Both the position numbers and the translations under genes were made by a program. Below are positions 45,227 through 57,514 of a DNA stretch of 64,000 nt, piece by piece. The notes below the pieces were generated by a model, which searched no databases, was not told the DNA's origin, and saw nothing but the letters and a program-made list of their open reading frames with translations. Source of the DNA: Telopea speciosissima (taxonomy: Eukaryota; Streptophyta; Magnoliopsida; Proteales; Proteaceae); NCBI RefSeq assembly GCF_018873765.1, contig NC_057926.1, positions 57,115,378 through 57,179,377 on the forward strand. Direction: 5' to 3'. How positions within the stretch are numbered: position 1 is the first letter of the stretch; each line of letters opens with the position of its first letter.

Positions 45227-45547
45227 AGGAAAATGTGTAATTAAGCTGCTGTCAACGCTGACTCCAACCCGTTCTTTGCTGAGTCCGCAACCTGGAAACG
45301 TACTCGCGTCCTTATCTCCTGCTGCTCCCACCCCAACGCACAACCAAAACAAATGGAAAATACAAGGAAAAAAGTTTTCGATCCCCCACGCATAGATAAC
45401 GGTTTCCCCGGTTCATAAACCCTATATGGTTTTAGTAATTTTTTTTTTCTTTAAAATACCCTAGTGATGTCACTCTCCTTCGCATTCCATAATAGGTATT
45501 ATGGTAATACCTCATATAAGAGAAAGGGAAAAAAAAAAAAAACTAGA

Positions 45548-45687
45548 GGCTATGTTGGATGGCAAGAAAAATTCAAAAAAAATTCAAAAAAATTTAAATT
45601 TGAGAAACGTGAGACATAAAAATTAATCATTGTGTCATTATTATTTTTATCTTATTATTATTATTTTTTTAACATCCAAACATAGCC
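45548..45687. mobile_element. MITE, about 140 bp
   Basis: The inverted ends GGCTATGTTGGATG and (reverse complemented) GGCTATGTTTGGATG enclose an AT-rich interior of A and T runs. No clear target duplication was seen, so the superfamily is undecided. Confidence 0.65.
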
Positions 45688-45879
45688 GTAAAGAGAGAAA
45701 ACAATGTGTGATACAAGACCATAGAAACTTCTGATTTTGGCAATCACAAACAATGACAACATCTCTTATTGTCATATAGATTTCAAGGATGTGAGCATGG
45801 GTTTATGTATTGGTGCCGTATCGATTGATAAATTTGTCAAAAAAAATGGTTTGTATTAGATAGAGAACGATGTGGACTG

Positions 45880-46530
45880 CCAAGCTAGCTGATAAACCCA
45901 AAATTACACAGCCAATCGTGAGCCGCCACGTGTCTTGGCACTAGAAGGAAGGCTATCAAAGTCCAGCCACTTCAAGACTAATTCGTTGGCCCAGAAGGAA
46001 AAGAACTAACAAGGTCACTCAAGGTTCAAGACCAAGTACCGCATGCAAGCCACTGGCATCATCGCCGAGATATACTTCACCTCACCACTTGACGGGTACC
46101 ATCCATAAGAGGTACAATCTTAGTTGGACTAATGCACCGAGGATCTTATCCAACATACAAGGGCGCATGTATGTCTATCTACCGAGAACACCTTCCCTAC
46201 TGGGACTCTACCTCCCATGGGAAAGCAAACAACTAAATGATAAATCCTACTAACTAGGAACACTTATCTATTATGAGGACTACTCATCACTAACTGGGAC
46301 TCTCCACACCGCCACACCTCACTATAAATTTCAAGGTACTCTACTCCATTGACTCGATCATCTTGAATTTTAACTATTCATCTGTTGCTCAGAGAGATCT
46401 GACTTAGGCATCGGAGAATCCTAAGTCGGAACCACACCGGTTCTCCCTTGTCACTAACGTCCTTTTGCAAGTTGCGGCACCCAAAGGACCCATAGGCAAT
46501 TTCTTGACCCAACATTAGCTAAATCTAAAT
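45880..46530 (+). mobile_element. LTR-like sequence, perhaps Tat-lineage Gypsy
   Basis: Non-coding DNA with LTR style: CACTATAAATTTCAAGG (TATA box) at about 46321, then CTGACTTAGGCATCGGAGAATCC, then CACCGGTTCTCC. That order is recalled from Tat/Athila-type Gypsy LTRs. The ends could not be defined and no internal region adjoins, so it would be a solo or broken LTR. Confidence 0.45.
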
Positions 46531-46639
46531 TCAAACTCAATCAATATGGCTAATCATGTTATCCCAACAACCCAATTTTGATTATGTCGAACATGTTTAA
46601 AAATTTAGAGTGCAATTAAGATACCAAGTAGTAAAATTT

Positions 46640-48013
46640 AGATCGATGAAGTTGGACACAAAGCTACCAACTAAGCTTTAAGGAGGATGAAAATAAGCAA
46701 GGCACAAGGCCTAGATAAGGTCCCAATAGAGGTGCCAATAGAAGTGTGGAAAAGCTTAGAAATATATGGTTAACCAAACTATTTAATAAGATTATGCGCA
46801 CAAGAAAAATGCCAGATGAATGGATAAGAAGCATTGTGGTTCCAATTTACAAAAATGAAGGTTTTATTCAAAGCTACAGTAACTATGGAGGCATAAAACT
46901 AATAAATCATTCTATGAAATTATGGGAATTACTGAAATCCACCTGAGACAATAAACCATTATTATGGAGAACCAATTTGGTTTTATGCTAGGAAGATCCA
47001 TGTCAGAAGCCATTTATTTACTTAAGAAACTCATGGAAAGATGAGATTGTAAGAAGGGTCATCATATGATCTTTATTGATCTTAAAAAAGCTTATGACAA
47101 AGTCCCTAGAGAGTTAATTTAGCAAGTACTAGGGAAGAGAAGTGTTTCAAATAGATATGTAGACATAATTAAATATGTATGATGGTGCAATGACAAGTAT
47201 AAGCACTGTGGGGGCCAAGGTAGAGAATTTCCAATTACAATTGAGTTAAATCAAGGATCAGCTTTAAGCACTTATTTGTTTGCGGTTATCATGGATGATT
47301 TTTCCAGAGACATTCAAGATGAGTTCCATTGTGTATACATTTTGCTTATGATATTGTTTTGGTGGATGAGACAAACGTAGGGATTAACGTCATGTTGGAG
47401 TTATAAAGATCAACCTTGGAATGAAAAAGGTTTTAAGATGAGTAGAACGAGGACGGAGTATATGGTTTGTAACTTTGGTTACATTAGGACCAATAATGAA
47501 GTGGTCAAAATTGATGAGGAAGAGATTCCATAACGTGATTATTTTAGGTATATGGGTTCAATCATAAATAAAGAAAGAGATATAGAGTAGGGATGTAAAC
47601 GGATCGGATTCGGCTCGGATAGTGCTATATCTGCATCCGTATTTGATTAGCTTTTGGACCGATTTGGATAGTGCTAAACGGATACGGACACGGATACGGA
47701 ATGGATATTTATCCGTTTACATGTAAACATAGCTTTTCGGATAGCTATTGCCTATCCGTATCCGCATCCGTTTAGCTTTCGGACGGATTCGGATAGTGCT
47801 AAATAGATAGGAATACGGAAACAGATTTCGGCTATTCATTGACACCCTAGCTTAATATAGAGGATGATGTTTCATAGATAATGAAAATAGGATGGATGAA
47901 GTAGAGAGATGAGTCTAGAGTGTTGTGATCGACGTATTCTTTTAAAACTTAAAGGAAATTTTTAGAGGAGAGTCATAAAACCGGCTATGGATGTATGGTG
48001 CTGATTATTAGAC
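46640..48013 (+). mobile_element. RTE-type LINE, plus-strand copy (RT region)
   Basis: Decayed RTE ORF2 in several frames. The start region gives a KARGLDKVP-like stretch. RT motif A appears as FIDLKKAYDKVPRE near 47072-47110. Next come the QGSALSTYLFAVIMDD block (47257-47300) and a broken FADD block near 47345. SRTRTEYMVCNFGY is at 47440-47480, DYFRYMGSIINKE at 47538-47570, and the post-RT region ends near 48013. Stops are frequent. The element is split at 47588-47854 by a hAT MITE. Confidence 0.85.
47588..47854. mobile_element. hAT-type MITE inside the RTE LINE
   Basis: A 267-bp unit starts TAGGGATGTAAACGGAT and ends TTGACACCCTAGCTTA, with inverted ends of the TAGGG(T/A)GT type. The exact 8-bp duplication ATATAGAG is at 47580-47587 and 47855-47862. 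Removing the unit rejoins the RTE reading context. The interior is full of CGGAT(A/T)CGG and ATCCGTATCCG words, so single strands would fold strongly. Confidence 0.85.
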
Positions 48014-48319
48014 AGACAAGAAGCACCATATAAATAAACTCACTAATGATCACTCCTTCAACTTCTCCCTTTCAACACACCCCACTACTAATAGCTACAT
48101 ATAACCAACCCTATTCCACGACAAAAGATATTTTACATAATACAACTAACAATAACTCACAATACGCTCCCCTGGCCTCCCTTTGATGATGCAAGCTATA
48201 CACATAATTAATTAACAACCGGTGAAGGTCCTAAACATTATTTTTGGTTTTTTTTGGGGGTAAAGAAGGTCCTAAACATTAACAATTAACACTGGGAGCT
48301 AGGTCTTGTATTTCCATTA

Positions 48320-49483
48320 TTATTTCTGGCCAGTCTTGCTGCTCTTTTCCTCAATCTCTTCAATCTTTGTCAACACTTCACTCATACTTGGACGCATCTC
48401 TGGTGCGCTAGCTGTACATTGAAGTGCGATTTCTGTGAGCCCAAACATCTCATGGTGCCCTTGTTGGTATGCTAATAGTAGTTCTATGTCCAATATATCT
48501 GTGGACCAGTCATCGTTAACAACGTTCCTCGCCCATTCCGCAAGATCATCATCATTTCTTGGGGGTATCCGTCCTGTAATGACCTCAGGAGTACAAGGCC
48601 GAAGCAGTAGACATCGGCTTTGTTGGTTAGTTTCTTGCCTCGAAAGGATTCCGGCGTCCGTTCAGATGCTAGCAGCATCTTAGAGGATCTACGTAACGGT
48701 AGCAATGGCAAAAACCCCAAATCGGTGAGCTTAGGATGGTATTTTTGGTCGTGGAGATGGATGAGAATATTGGAAGATTTGAGGTTGGCATGGGGAACCT
48801 TGTGAGAAGGTAAGGATTGGTGAAGATGATTCAAACCCTTTGCTACACCTTTTACAATTGACAGTCTTGTTGTCCACTTCACTGCTGTTGCTGTTGTTCT
48901 TCTTCCTCCCACTCTGTTTTCTACCACAGCCATGAGCCATGACCCAACCAAAATTAAATTTCAGAAACTCGATCTAATTAACTATGAAATTAATTATATT
49001 GCTGCAGATAACAAAAGTACTATAATAAAGACTTGTTAATAAGGAAACTAGCTAGAGAATGAAATTTTTTTCAAATTAATTTACCATGTAAAAGGTCAAA
49101 CAAGCTGCCATGATTCACATATTCGTAGACAACCAGCTTCGAATTCTCGTCCTTGGAATGGTAGAAAGATATGATCTCTACTAGGTTTTCATGCCTAATA
49201 CTTCCTAGCAACCTCATCTGTTGAACAAATTCTTTGTTGCTTAACCCATTCATCTCCCCTCTGAGCCTTTTTACGGTCACAACTGAACCAAACTCCAGTG
49301 TTGCTTTATATGTATTGCCTAATTTCCCCTTCCCCAATTGATCTGCAGAAGCTTCCAAAAGATCATCCAGATCAAAATGTGGTTTGTCTTTGTCTATGAA
49401 TTCCAATTCTACTGTTCTTTCAGGAACTCCCGTGCTTCGGAAGATCTCCTTTTTCTTTTCCACCCACTGTATAAAACCTTCAC
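48320..49483 (-). pseudogene. LRR-III-type receptor pseudokinase, kinase part only, frameshifted
   Basis: The two exons are 49483-49085 and 48920-48320 (stop TAA at 48322-48320). Their junction preserves frame (LLHG-ENRVGG). Domain order: a juxtamembrane part (FIQWVEKKKEIF), then FDLDDLLEASADQLGKGKLG as the P-loop region, and TVKRL with the ATP lysine. LVVYEYVNHGSLFDLLHG follows, then HANLKSSNILI in place of HRD and KLTDLGFL in place of DFG. The last recognised part is NKADVYCFGLVLL. The lost HRD and DFG residues fit the inactive receptor kinases common in this plant subfamily. A single base is missing near 48586; beyond it the correct frame resumes in a shifted register through GLTEIALQCTA to the stop. 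No transmembrane or LRR exon was found upstream to 50.3 kb. Confidence 0.8.
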
Positions 49484-52400
49484 CTGTCGTCACCAGAATA
49501 AGAAAAAACCAAGAAGATTTCAAATTCTAAAACATGTTAGTTGAATAATAACGTAGAAGCTAGTTTTCTTGAGAATCCAAGTTCTATAGTCTTGTTAAAT
49601 TCTATATGGTGCTTGCTTACTGAAACATAGTTTTGAATATTCTCCATCTAGTGTATCTGTAAACTGGGAAAGCTTTGATGTAATCGGCATGAAAAGCTAC
49701 CTAAGGTTCAAGAGTGTGATATATAGATCGAACAAAGGAAGTCACACAACAATGCAAGGGAAAGAATGGGAAGATCAAGTCTTGAGGGTTTATATGTTTT
49801 CTGAGAGCCATTATTTATCGTTGTTGAGTTGTTGACAAAGTTTTAAAAAAAAAAATTGGATCTTTACCTTTTCTACTCATTTTGTGGAACGGAGAAGATT
49901 TGTAATGGCTTATAAGGATGATTGTAGTTGCATTGTCTGAGGCATTTCAACAATAATGATTTCTGTTCTAAATGAAAGAGGATGATTCTCTGCAAGGCCA
50001 GCTGAACCAGAGTCAACCTTCTGCTTCCCCTGAGAAGGAAGCCACCAACAGATTGGAGCAATGAGGCTGCCCAACTTCTGAACCAATTGAAGCACATAGA
50101 TTCACAGAGATCATGTTTAATCAACTTTGGACAGGGTCATTGACCACTTCCCATCATTGATTATTGTTGTTGTTGTTGTTGTTTGATAGAAATTATAGAA
50201 AATTATCACATTCTATAAGAAAATCCTAACCTTGCAGAATGAGTTGGTATCTGCTACAGTTGCCATCCATGTCTATAAATAAATTAAAAAGGATGATGGA
50301 GTCGTGCAGCCAACTCCAATTAATTGCAGAAGCCTTATATCAGTTTTGAATGCACTTATTTTGTATGTGATATGGTCAATGGGGACGCAAACCTGTATCG
50401 GGGAGCTAAACCATTGTGTCTCAATGTATTTGTTGACCCCCAAACCTAGAGGACATGCTGTCTACATTATCCTTTGGTCTTTTATGGCCAGTCTCTCATC
50501 ATACTTTACTTTGTGAGAATCATGAATGTGAGAAATTAAGAACAAAAACAAGAAGTAAATACAACAAGAAAGATCAGATGGTTCTCAACAAATACAATGA
50601 ACATAAATACAAAGATAATCAATTAACTTCAATGCCTAAAAGCATGATTCATGAAGCTTTTAATTGTTTCTAGTTTTACTTCCCTACTAGAGAAGCTAAA
50701 TAAAGATTTGGGAAAATTACATCTCCTCCCCTGTATTTTGCCTTAATTATATGTTCCTCCACTCAACCATCCCTAATTACACCCAGATCCCTTTTGACTG
50801 ACCGTGGTAATCTGTTGTTAATTATAGATTGGAAAAGACTATTTTACCTTTGTATTAAAATATTAAAACATCACAAATATAATCACAATACTACCATTTT
50901 CATCATCTTCAACCTGAAAAGGTGGGACCCACCACTTCTTCTCTTCTTCTTCATTTCTTTCTATCTGTTCCACCGCTGCAACCTCCAACCACCGCCCCAC
51001 CCTTTGCACCCTCCATTATGCTTGTAATTTCAAACGTTTTGAAGGGTTGTGTCTCCATGGACGCCTATGAAGCAACACGGATAGTGTTCTCCAAGATCCA
51101 GAGCTTGGATGTATAAAATGCCTGTAAGATCATGGGTTCTGGGTAGGTAGCTAGGAAGCATCGTTTTCTGAATTGGTGTTTCTTGTTGATTGCATGACGA
51201 TCAAGATTTTGGCTACAAACCCAAGTGACCCATAAGCGTTTTCTGCCTAAAATTGATTGGTGAACTATTTCTTATAGCTGGAAATTTTTTTGTCATATGG
51301 AGATTTATTTCATTGTGCAGTTTCTTTTGTGTTTTTCTAATAGACATTTTGTGTTTTCCGGTTATGAGAGACAGTTTTGTAACCCGGCTTTCTTCTTTAT
51401 AAAATTATCTCTTTCTACCCAAAAAAAAGAGTATGTGATCATGGTCATTAATTTTTTCTAGGTTAGACACATTTCAAATTTCATACTAATTCAATCACAT
51501 GTCAAATTTTAGAGTGTAATTCAATCAAATATTTCATTTTGTTTTAAAACACATCTCGTGTATGTCCATGCATGTATACCCATAACCTAGACATTACTGT
51601 GCAACCTCTCATCTCAGAGTGGGAATAGATGGTTTAGATTAAACAAATCATAAAAAAAACGGTGATTCAGATTTTTCTTCTCATGAATAACTACTAAAAA
51701 TACACCATGTTGGCACTAGCAAATCGAAGAATAACCACCCAAATTAATATTGGAAACGTCTATCAAGAGGGCTTGAGGGCTCGAAATACATCAATTGACA
51801 ATCCCTCAAGCTTCGTCTTGTTACAAATAATAAAGTAGTGAAGGGCAACGAAATCACTTTTGAAAAAGAAAAAGAAAATTTTGTAAAATAATAATTGAGG
51901 AAAAAGAATGTTGCCTGGTCGCATGGCCCTACACCCAAACACAAGAGTGCAAGAAATTACCGCCCCACCCCTCGTGAAATAAAAAATCGCATCCATGTTG
52001 ATGCCTCTACGTGCATTCTCATTGACCCCCATGCTGGTTCAGGGGTTACATGACCAAGCATCGATCTCTTGCCCTAGTAATTTTGTAGCCTACTTATAAC
52101 TCCTATCCTATTTGGTAATTGGGAAAAAGAATTTTATGGGGAAACATGTGCACTATGCCTAGACACAATGGGGAAATGAGTCAAATGACCGTACCGTCAC
52201 CCCTATGAAAGGTAGAAACGTTCACCCTATTGATGTTTCTACACATGCTCTCATTGGCACGTGCGGGTGCAGGGCCACACTCCCCATAGATAATTCTTCC
52301 ACTTGGTAATTATACTTATCAGCTATAAAATGTATTTTACTTTTCAAATGGATTTGAGTGTAAATAAAAAAAAAATTTTGATTTTGAGTCTAGAATGTAT

Positions 52401-52849
52401 TCTGAAACCTTATTCTTCTCTATTTCCTCCCCTCAAAATGTGTTATGTAGCCAAGATCTAAATTCCGAGAATACAAATACAACCTTAGTTTGATGGTTCA
52501 CCCAGACTGCCGATCCGACCGAGAAGTTTGCCCTGTGTTTAAGATGGCCGAACTCCATTTCATTCCGCCAGCTTTGAATGGTTTTTGATCCAAATCTAAA
52601 ACTCCCAAGAGGATCAAATCTGTTAATTTTTTTTTGGTGGAGCAAATCTGTTAATTTTAAAACCCTAAGCTTTGGTGGGAGTCTGCAACGCATAGGATTG
52701 GAAAGATCATTTCAGTGATCGTTTTTGTTTTTTTGTCCTTTGGGTTCCGGGGGTTCTCCCTCCCTATCTCTCTCTCTCTGTAGCTTGTTTGAACTTTCTC
52801 TGGTAACCGATGGATTGAGCTGGGGTTCTCGTCTGCAAGACTTCGCGTG
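49484..52849. other. intergenic region with old repeats
   Basis: No supported gene. A (TTG)n run lies at about 50163-50190. An L1-like 3' end (TTTATAAAATTATCTCTTTC... then A8) lies at about 51390-51428. Two diverged copies of one unknown repeat lie at about 51905-52055 and 52140-52290, with a third piece at 53475-53535. A CT-rich 5' UTR-like stretch at 52760-52800 precedes the next gene. Confidence 0.45.
51905..52290. repeat. unnamed dispersed repeat, two diverged copies
   Basis: Copy 1 (about 51905-52055) reads GGCCCTACACCCAAACACAAG, then ACCGCCCCACCCCTCGTGAAA and CTCATTGACCCCCATGC. Copy 2 (about 52140-52290) repeats the order: GCCTAGACACAATGG, ACCGTACCGTCACCCCTATGAAAGG, CTCATTGGCACGTGCGGGTGCAGGG. 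A third partial copy, 53475-53535, is cut by an RTE insertion. No ends or coding capacity were found. Confidence 0.55.
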
Positions 52850-55800
52850 ATGCAGGTTGCAAAAGGAGTAACTTTATCCTCAAGAAATTATACTGCTCGG
52901 TTAGCAGATTCGAAAAGGGGTAAGCTCTTTTTTTTTGTTTTTTCCTTTTCTTTAAATAGATTAAAAAAAAGGGTAAGCTCATTTTTCTTCCTTTTGATGA
53001 TATTGTTTACAACCCTTCCTTATAATTCCATTTCTCTATAATCCGTTTAGTTCTATAGCTTTGACAAATATACAAGCACAAGCACAACCAGTTCTTGTAG
53101 TTAAAAGGGAGGGGGAAGTGGATTCAAATTGGCTGTTCCACACCCAATCCAGGTTTCTCACCCGGAAGATCTTAGAGCATTGTTTCCTTGGGGTGCAAGA
53201 AACTCGCAAAAAACTTTCTTCCTTGACATTTGTCACTGTACATCAACTGAGGTTCTTTTGTCCTTGCCCTAAGTAAGACATCTACCTCCTCAAAGTGTTT
53301 CAAATTTCAATGTTGTGATGATACACTTCTATGTGGAGTGGTTGGAAAAGCACCCCAGTGCTCATAGACTCTTTGTTTCTGAGAGTGGGAGAGGCAAACT
53401 GGTTTTGCAACAATCGTGCCGGAAACAAATGGAAATAATAATTGTAATAATAATAAGGAAAAAAAACCCTAAAAGGCAGTGTGGCCCCTGCCTCCAGACA
53501 CAGAGGAGCGCAGAATGACCGCCCCACCCCCATACAACAACAACAACAACAACAAACTTAGCCTTATCCCAACTTAATGGGGTCGGCTACATGGATCCAA
53601 ACAAAACAAAGGAAGGAAAACTGAGGTTTAGACAAAAAGGGGAATGAAGAGATGGGAAAGGAGATGAGAAATGAAAAATGGAAAATGACAAATGAGAGAC
53701 GGACCATAAAAGAAAAGAAAAATGAACGTAATAGGAAAGAGGCACAACCCAACAAGTCAGGAGAATCTCAAGTAAATGAGGTCCGCAACACGGATCCTTG
53801 GCGTCCAATAGACTCTATCTGAGGCCATTCTTGGTACGAGACCTAGACTGACACAACCTAGCAAGTCAAGAGAATCTCAGTTAAATGAGGTCCGCAAAAT
53901 GGATCCTTGGCCTCTAATCGGCTCTATCCGAGGTCATACTTGGTGCGAGACCTAAACTATGCATGTCCTTATTCACAACTTCTCTATGGTCATTTTAGGC
54001 CTGCCCCTAGTTCTTTTAGGTCCTTCAATCAGAATCATATCACTCCTCCTTACTAGGGCGTCCCTAGGCCTCCGTTGAACATGACCATACCCCCTCAAAT
54101 GACTCTCAGGGAGCTTGTCATTGATCGGGGTAACTCCCAAGTCAGATTTAATACGTTCATTCTTTACTTTATCCTTACTAATTTTTCCGCATATCCATCT
54201 TAACATCCTCATCTCAGCTACACATAGCTTCTCCCCATGACATTTCTTAACTGACCAACATTCTGCCCCATACATCATAGTCAGCCGTACAACAGTCCTA
54301 TAGAACTTTCCTTTAAGCTTCAAAGGGATACGTCGGTCACACAACACTCTGGACGCACCTCTCCACTTCACCCATCCCACTTTAATTCTCTGTGAAACAT
54401 CATCCTCTATGTCACCTTCCTTATTGATGATTGACCTTAGATATCTAAAATAGTCACTTTACAGTAACTCTCTTTCCTCAATTCGCACCAAGTCAATATC
54501 CATCAAAGTGTGACTAAAATTACACATCATATATTCCGTCTTCGTTCTACTAATCTTAAGGCCTCTTGTTTCCAAGGTTGATCTCCATAGCTCTAGTTTA
54601 GCATTAATCCATGTTTTTGTCTCATCAACCAAAACGATATCATCGGCGAAGAGCATACACCATTGAACTTCCCCACCTTGATGCTTCCACGAAGGTTCCC
54701 ATTGGCCCTTGCGAAGATGCAGGAGCCACACTGCCTTTCAGGGAACCCTCTCCCTAATAATAATGACAGTGATAATAAATAAAGAAGAAATGTTTGCATC
54801 TTAATACTTTTAGAAGCTGTTGTCTCATCAACTATGATATGGTTGAGTGGTGTAGATCTAGGTGATCTTGTCGACTCCTAAAGCAATTGGATCTCTTAAA
54901 ATAAGTCAAGCCAGCACTAGAACAAACAACACTGACAAAATTATTAAGAAACCGCCATGATTAGTAAGATTTGGAGCCAAACAATCAACATGAATTCAAT
55001 GTGCATCACCAAGAACTGATTAATAATCAATGTTAATAAGAGTTCCAGCTTAAGAAGTTAAAAATTTACGTGGCCTTCAGTGATTGTAATCAGGGGATGA
55101 AGCAAAGGATTATCCGTATTTGGAGATATTTGTCCCTCGTTAACCTTATAAAAAATGAAGAGTTGGATTCTTCTTGTCCTTAAATTGAATATGTTATTGG
55201 TTCCTCTTACAGATTTATTTAAGTCTCATATTTCCTAGCTTATAGTTTTATCAATTGCATGGATAAGCTACTTTCTTGCAATTCTTATATTTTTTTTTTC
55301 CGATATTGGTTTTCTCTTCATTGTTCTCCTTAATTGTAAGGATTTGATTCATTCACTTTGTATAGACAGCTTGATATGTAATGTTGTCTGTGCTTGATAA
55401 ATGACAGTTTTCACCAAGATATATGATTCTGTACATGGGACAAACATTCAGTGTCATGGAAGGATGTTTGCTGCCTCTGTTCCGTCTGAAGCATCTGAAC
55501 CCCTGAGGCGCCAGAGGAGACTGTCAAAAGATGAACGGCGTGCAATGGTGATATCCTTTATTGACAAGTATGACCTCTTATCTATCTTATAAGTAGAGCT
55601 ATATAAGTTCTATATTTATGCCATTGTGCTGTCTTGAGAAAATTAATGCCTATCATATTTGTGGATGCCAATGTCTAGTACTTTGTTTTTCAATAAACAT
55701 GCTAATCGAAATATGGATTTCAAATTATGGGGTTTATCTGTTGATAATTGTAAGAGTTGATTTCGGTACGCTTATTTTGAAGCTTTTTGAATTACAAAGT

Positions 55801-57514
55801 GAAATTTGTGCAAAGACACTGTGTACTATTCTGCATAAGCTGACAGATTATGTATTTGGTTGACCATTGTAAGAAGGATAAGACTTTTCTTTTTATTTTT
55901 TTGGTCTAGCATTTAGACACTCAAAGACATTCTTAGAAGAATTTGCTAAATTTGTGGACTTAGAGATGTACTGAATTCAGCTCTTGTAAACATTGCTACT
56001 CATTTGGATAATTCAGCTTCATATTTTTTAGAATTTATTTAAATTTTTATCTTGTTTTCCAATTTGTTGATTTTTTTTTTACTGTTGGTTTTCGCCCCAT
56101 TATTTGTCAATCGTCATTAGAAACCCATGTGGTTGTCTTTCATAGTTTAAACTCAAACTGGACTCCTTGGGGAGCCTGAACTTTGTCAAGTAATACAAAT
56201 AGAGATTTCAGTTATTGGTAGGAGGTTTTTGAATTTATAATTATTTTCGGCATGCCCTTGTGTTTCTTTTATTGAAGAGTGAAGAAGAATGTAAACAATG
56301 TTAACTCTGTGTGTTTTCTCTGAGCTGTGATATGGTGGAGTTAAGTCTGGTTTGGTAAATTGTGATCAAACATTTAGGAGATTTAGGCATGTGCCACATG
56401 AAGCGTTGATCGAAACACTAGTCATGATCATTTTGCAGGTACAGGGCTGAGAATTCAGGAAAATTCCCTCCCCCTTCCATTGCTAGAAATAACGTGGGTG
56501 GTTCTTACTATGTTATAAAGCAGATTATTCAGGAACTAGAATACAAATCCAAGGTATCCACTACTACCTGGATGGAAGAAAATATACAGAGAAAAGAAGT
56601 AGAAGCTGCTAGCCAGGAATCTTTGACTGAAGTTGAAGAAGTTTCTGAAAGTACAATGGGTTTAACTCCTCCTGAACATAAGTTGGGAATAGATGCAGGC
56701 GCCCAAACCATGATTAATACCATGAATGATGGGGTGATTAGTACACATTTTGATGCAAAAGAAGGGCCTCAAGTTTCCACCAGGGTTGAGGAGGTTTTGT
56801 CAGTTGAAAATGTAAGCCTTCTGTTACAGCAAACCTTAAAAATCTATGGGAATTTTCTGTTATTATTTTACTCAGGGTTTCATTTGAGAAGAGAGGGATT
56901 GAAAGGATCAAAACCTTGCATGGCATACATCTATGGAGATTTTGGGCCTTACAGCCCTAACCATCAGTTTAAGCTGACCCGGTAGAAATTCTAGGTCAGG
57001 ATTAAAAATAATTCTGACTAGATGAACATAACTGATCTTGTAGCTTCTTCTCGTACATCACTGATTTTCCTTAAGAATATGATCAGTCAGGTTGAACTTG
57101 CCAAGATGCCTGTTCCGTTGGACCCATTTAATTAATGTATCACAAATCCTCTACATGCTGATGTTTGCATTGGAGAGGGGATGAGGGGATGATTATTGTC
57201 TTTTTATTAATTCCTAGTCTAACAGCTTTACTTTAAAGGCTTCTCTAATTCAAGGAGGTTGGGTTCCAGACTTATCTTTCTGTTGGTTATAGATTTAGTT
57301 TATTTTATACACAGTCTGATCATTCTAATTCCAATGGAGCACTTTTTTATCAGATAAAACTGGAAAGTGAGAAAGTTATTCATACACAGCCTGAGAAACA
57401 TGAAGATAGTGAAAAAGATGGAACTGCTACTAAAGGCTCGCGAGACTCAAATAGTCCAAGGGGAGAAGTTGTGCAAGAGACTGCTCAAGCCCTTGATTCA
57501 GATAAATTTGAAAG
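52850..57514 (+). CDS. At3g52170-like putative DNA-binding protein, exons 1-4 (3' end not seen)
   Basis: Four exons have matching phases: 52850-52919 (MQVAKGVTLSS start), 55408-55567, 56439-56811 and 57354-57514. All junctions are GT-AG. Together they encode the first 254 codons and two bases. The conserved block spans exons 2-3: RRQRRLSKDERRAMVISFID, joined KYRAENSGKFPPPS, and VGGSYYVIKQIIQELEYKS. This resembles the N-terminal block of the plant protein At3g52170, annotated as DNA binding; its role is not established. The rest is acidic and low-complexity. Intron 1 contains an RTE LINE. After 57514 (AAAG|GTTAGC) the next intron holds Copia DNA to the window end, so later exons lie beyond or are lost. 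The ORF-like reading past 56811 is intron. Confidence 0.7.
53536..54780 (-). mobile_element. RTE-type LINE, minus copy with RT FADD box
   Basis: It begins with a (CAA)n tail at 53536-53560 and the family 3' UTR (GGGGTCGGCTACATGGATCC). A second copy of part of that UTR follows at 53758-53850 and 53868-53960, a short internal tandem repeat. Coding on the minus strand includes CDRRIPLKLKGKFYRT, RMLRWICGKISKDKVK and GYGHVQRRPRDAL (53973-54380). Upstream is the RT C-terminal part with MLFADDIVLVDET (54459-54731). It is truncated inside RT near 54780. It lies in intron 1 of the gene starting at 52850. It is better preserved than the fragments at 4.6-9.6 kb. Confidence 0.9.

Noticed and set aside
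49873..50124. open frame upstream of the receptor kinase as its ectodomain exon
   Set aside because: It has no leucine-rich repeat, signal peptide or membrane segment in any frame.
56812..56985. continuation of exon 3 in the gene starting at 52850
   Set aside because: A good GTAAGC donor at 56812 and the in-phase acceptor at 57353/57354 fit better; the extension reads like intron.
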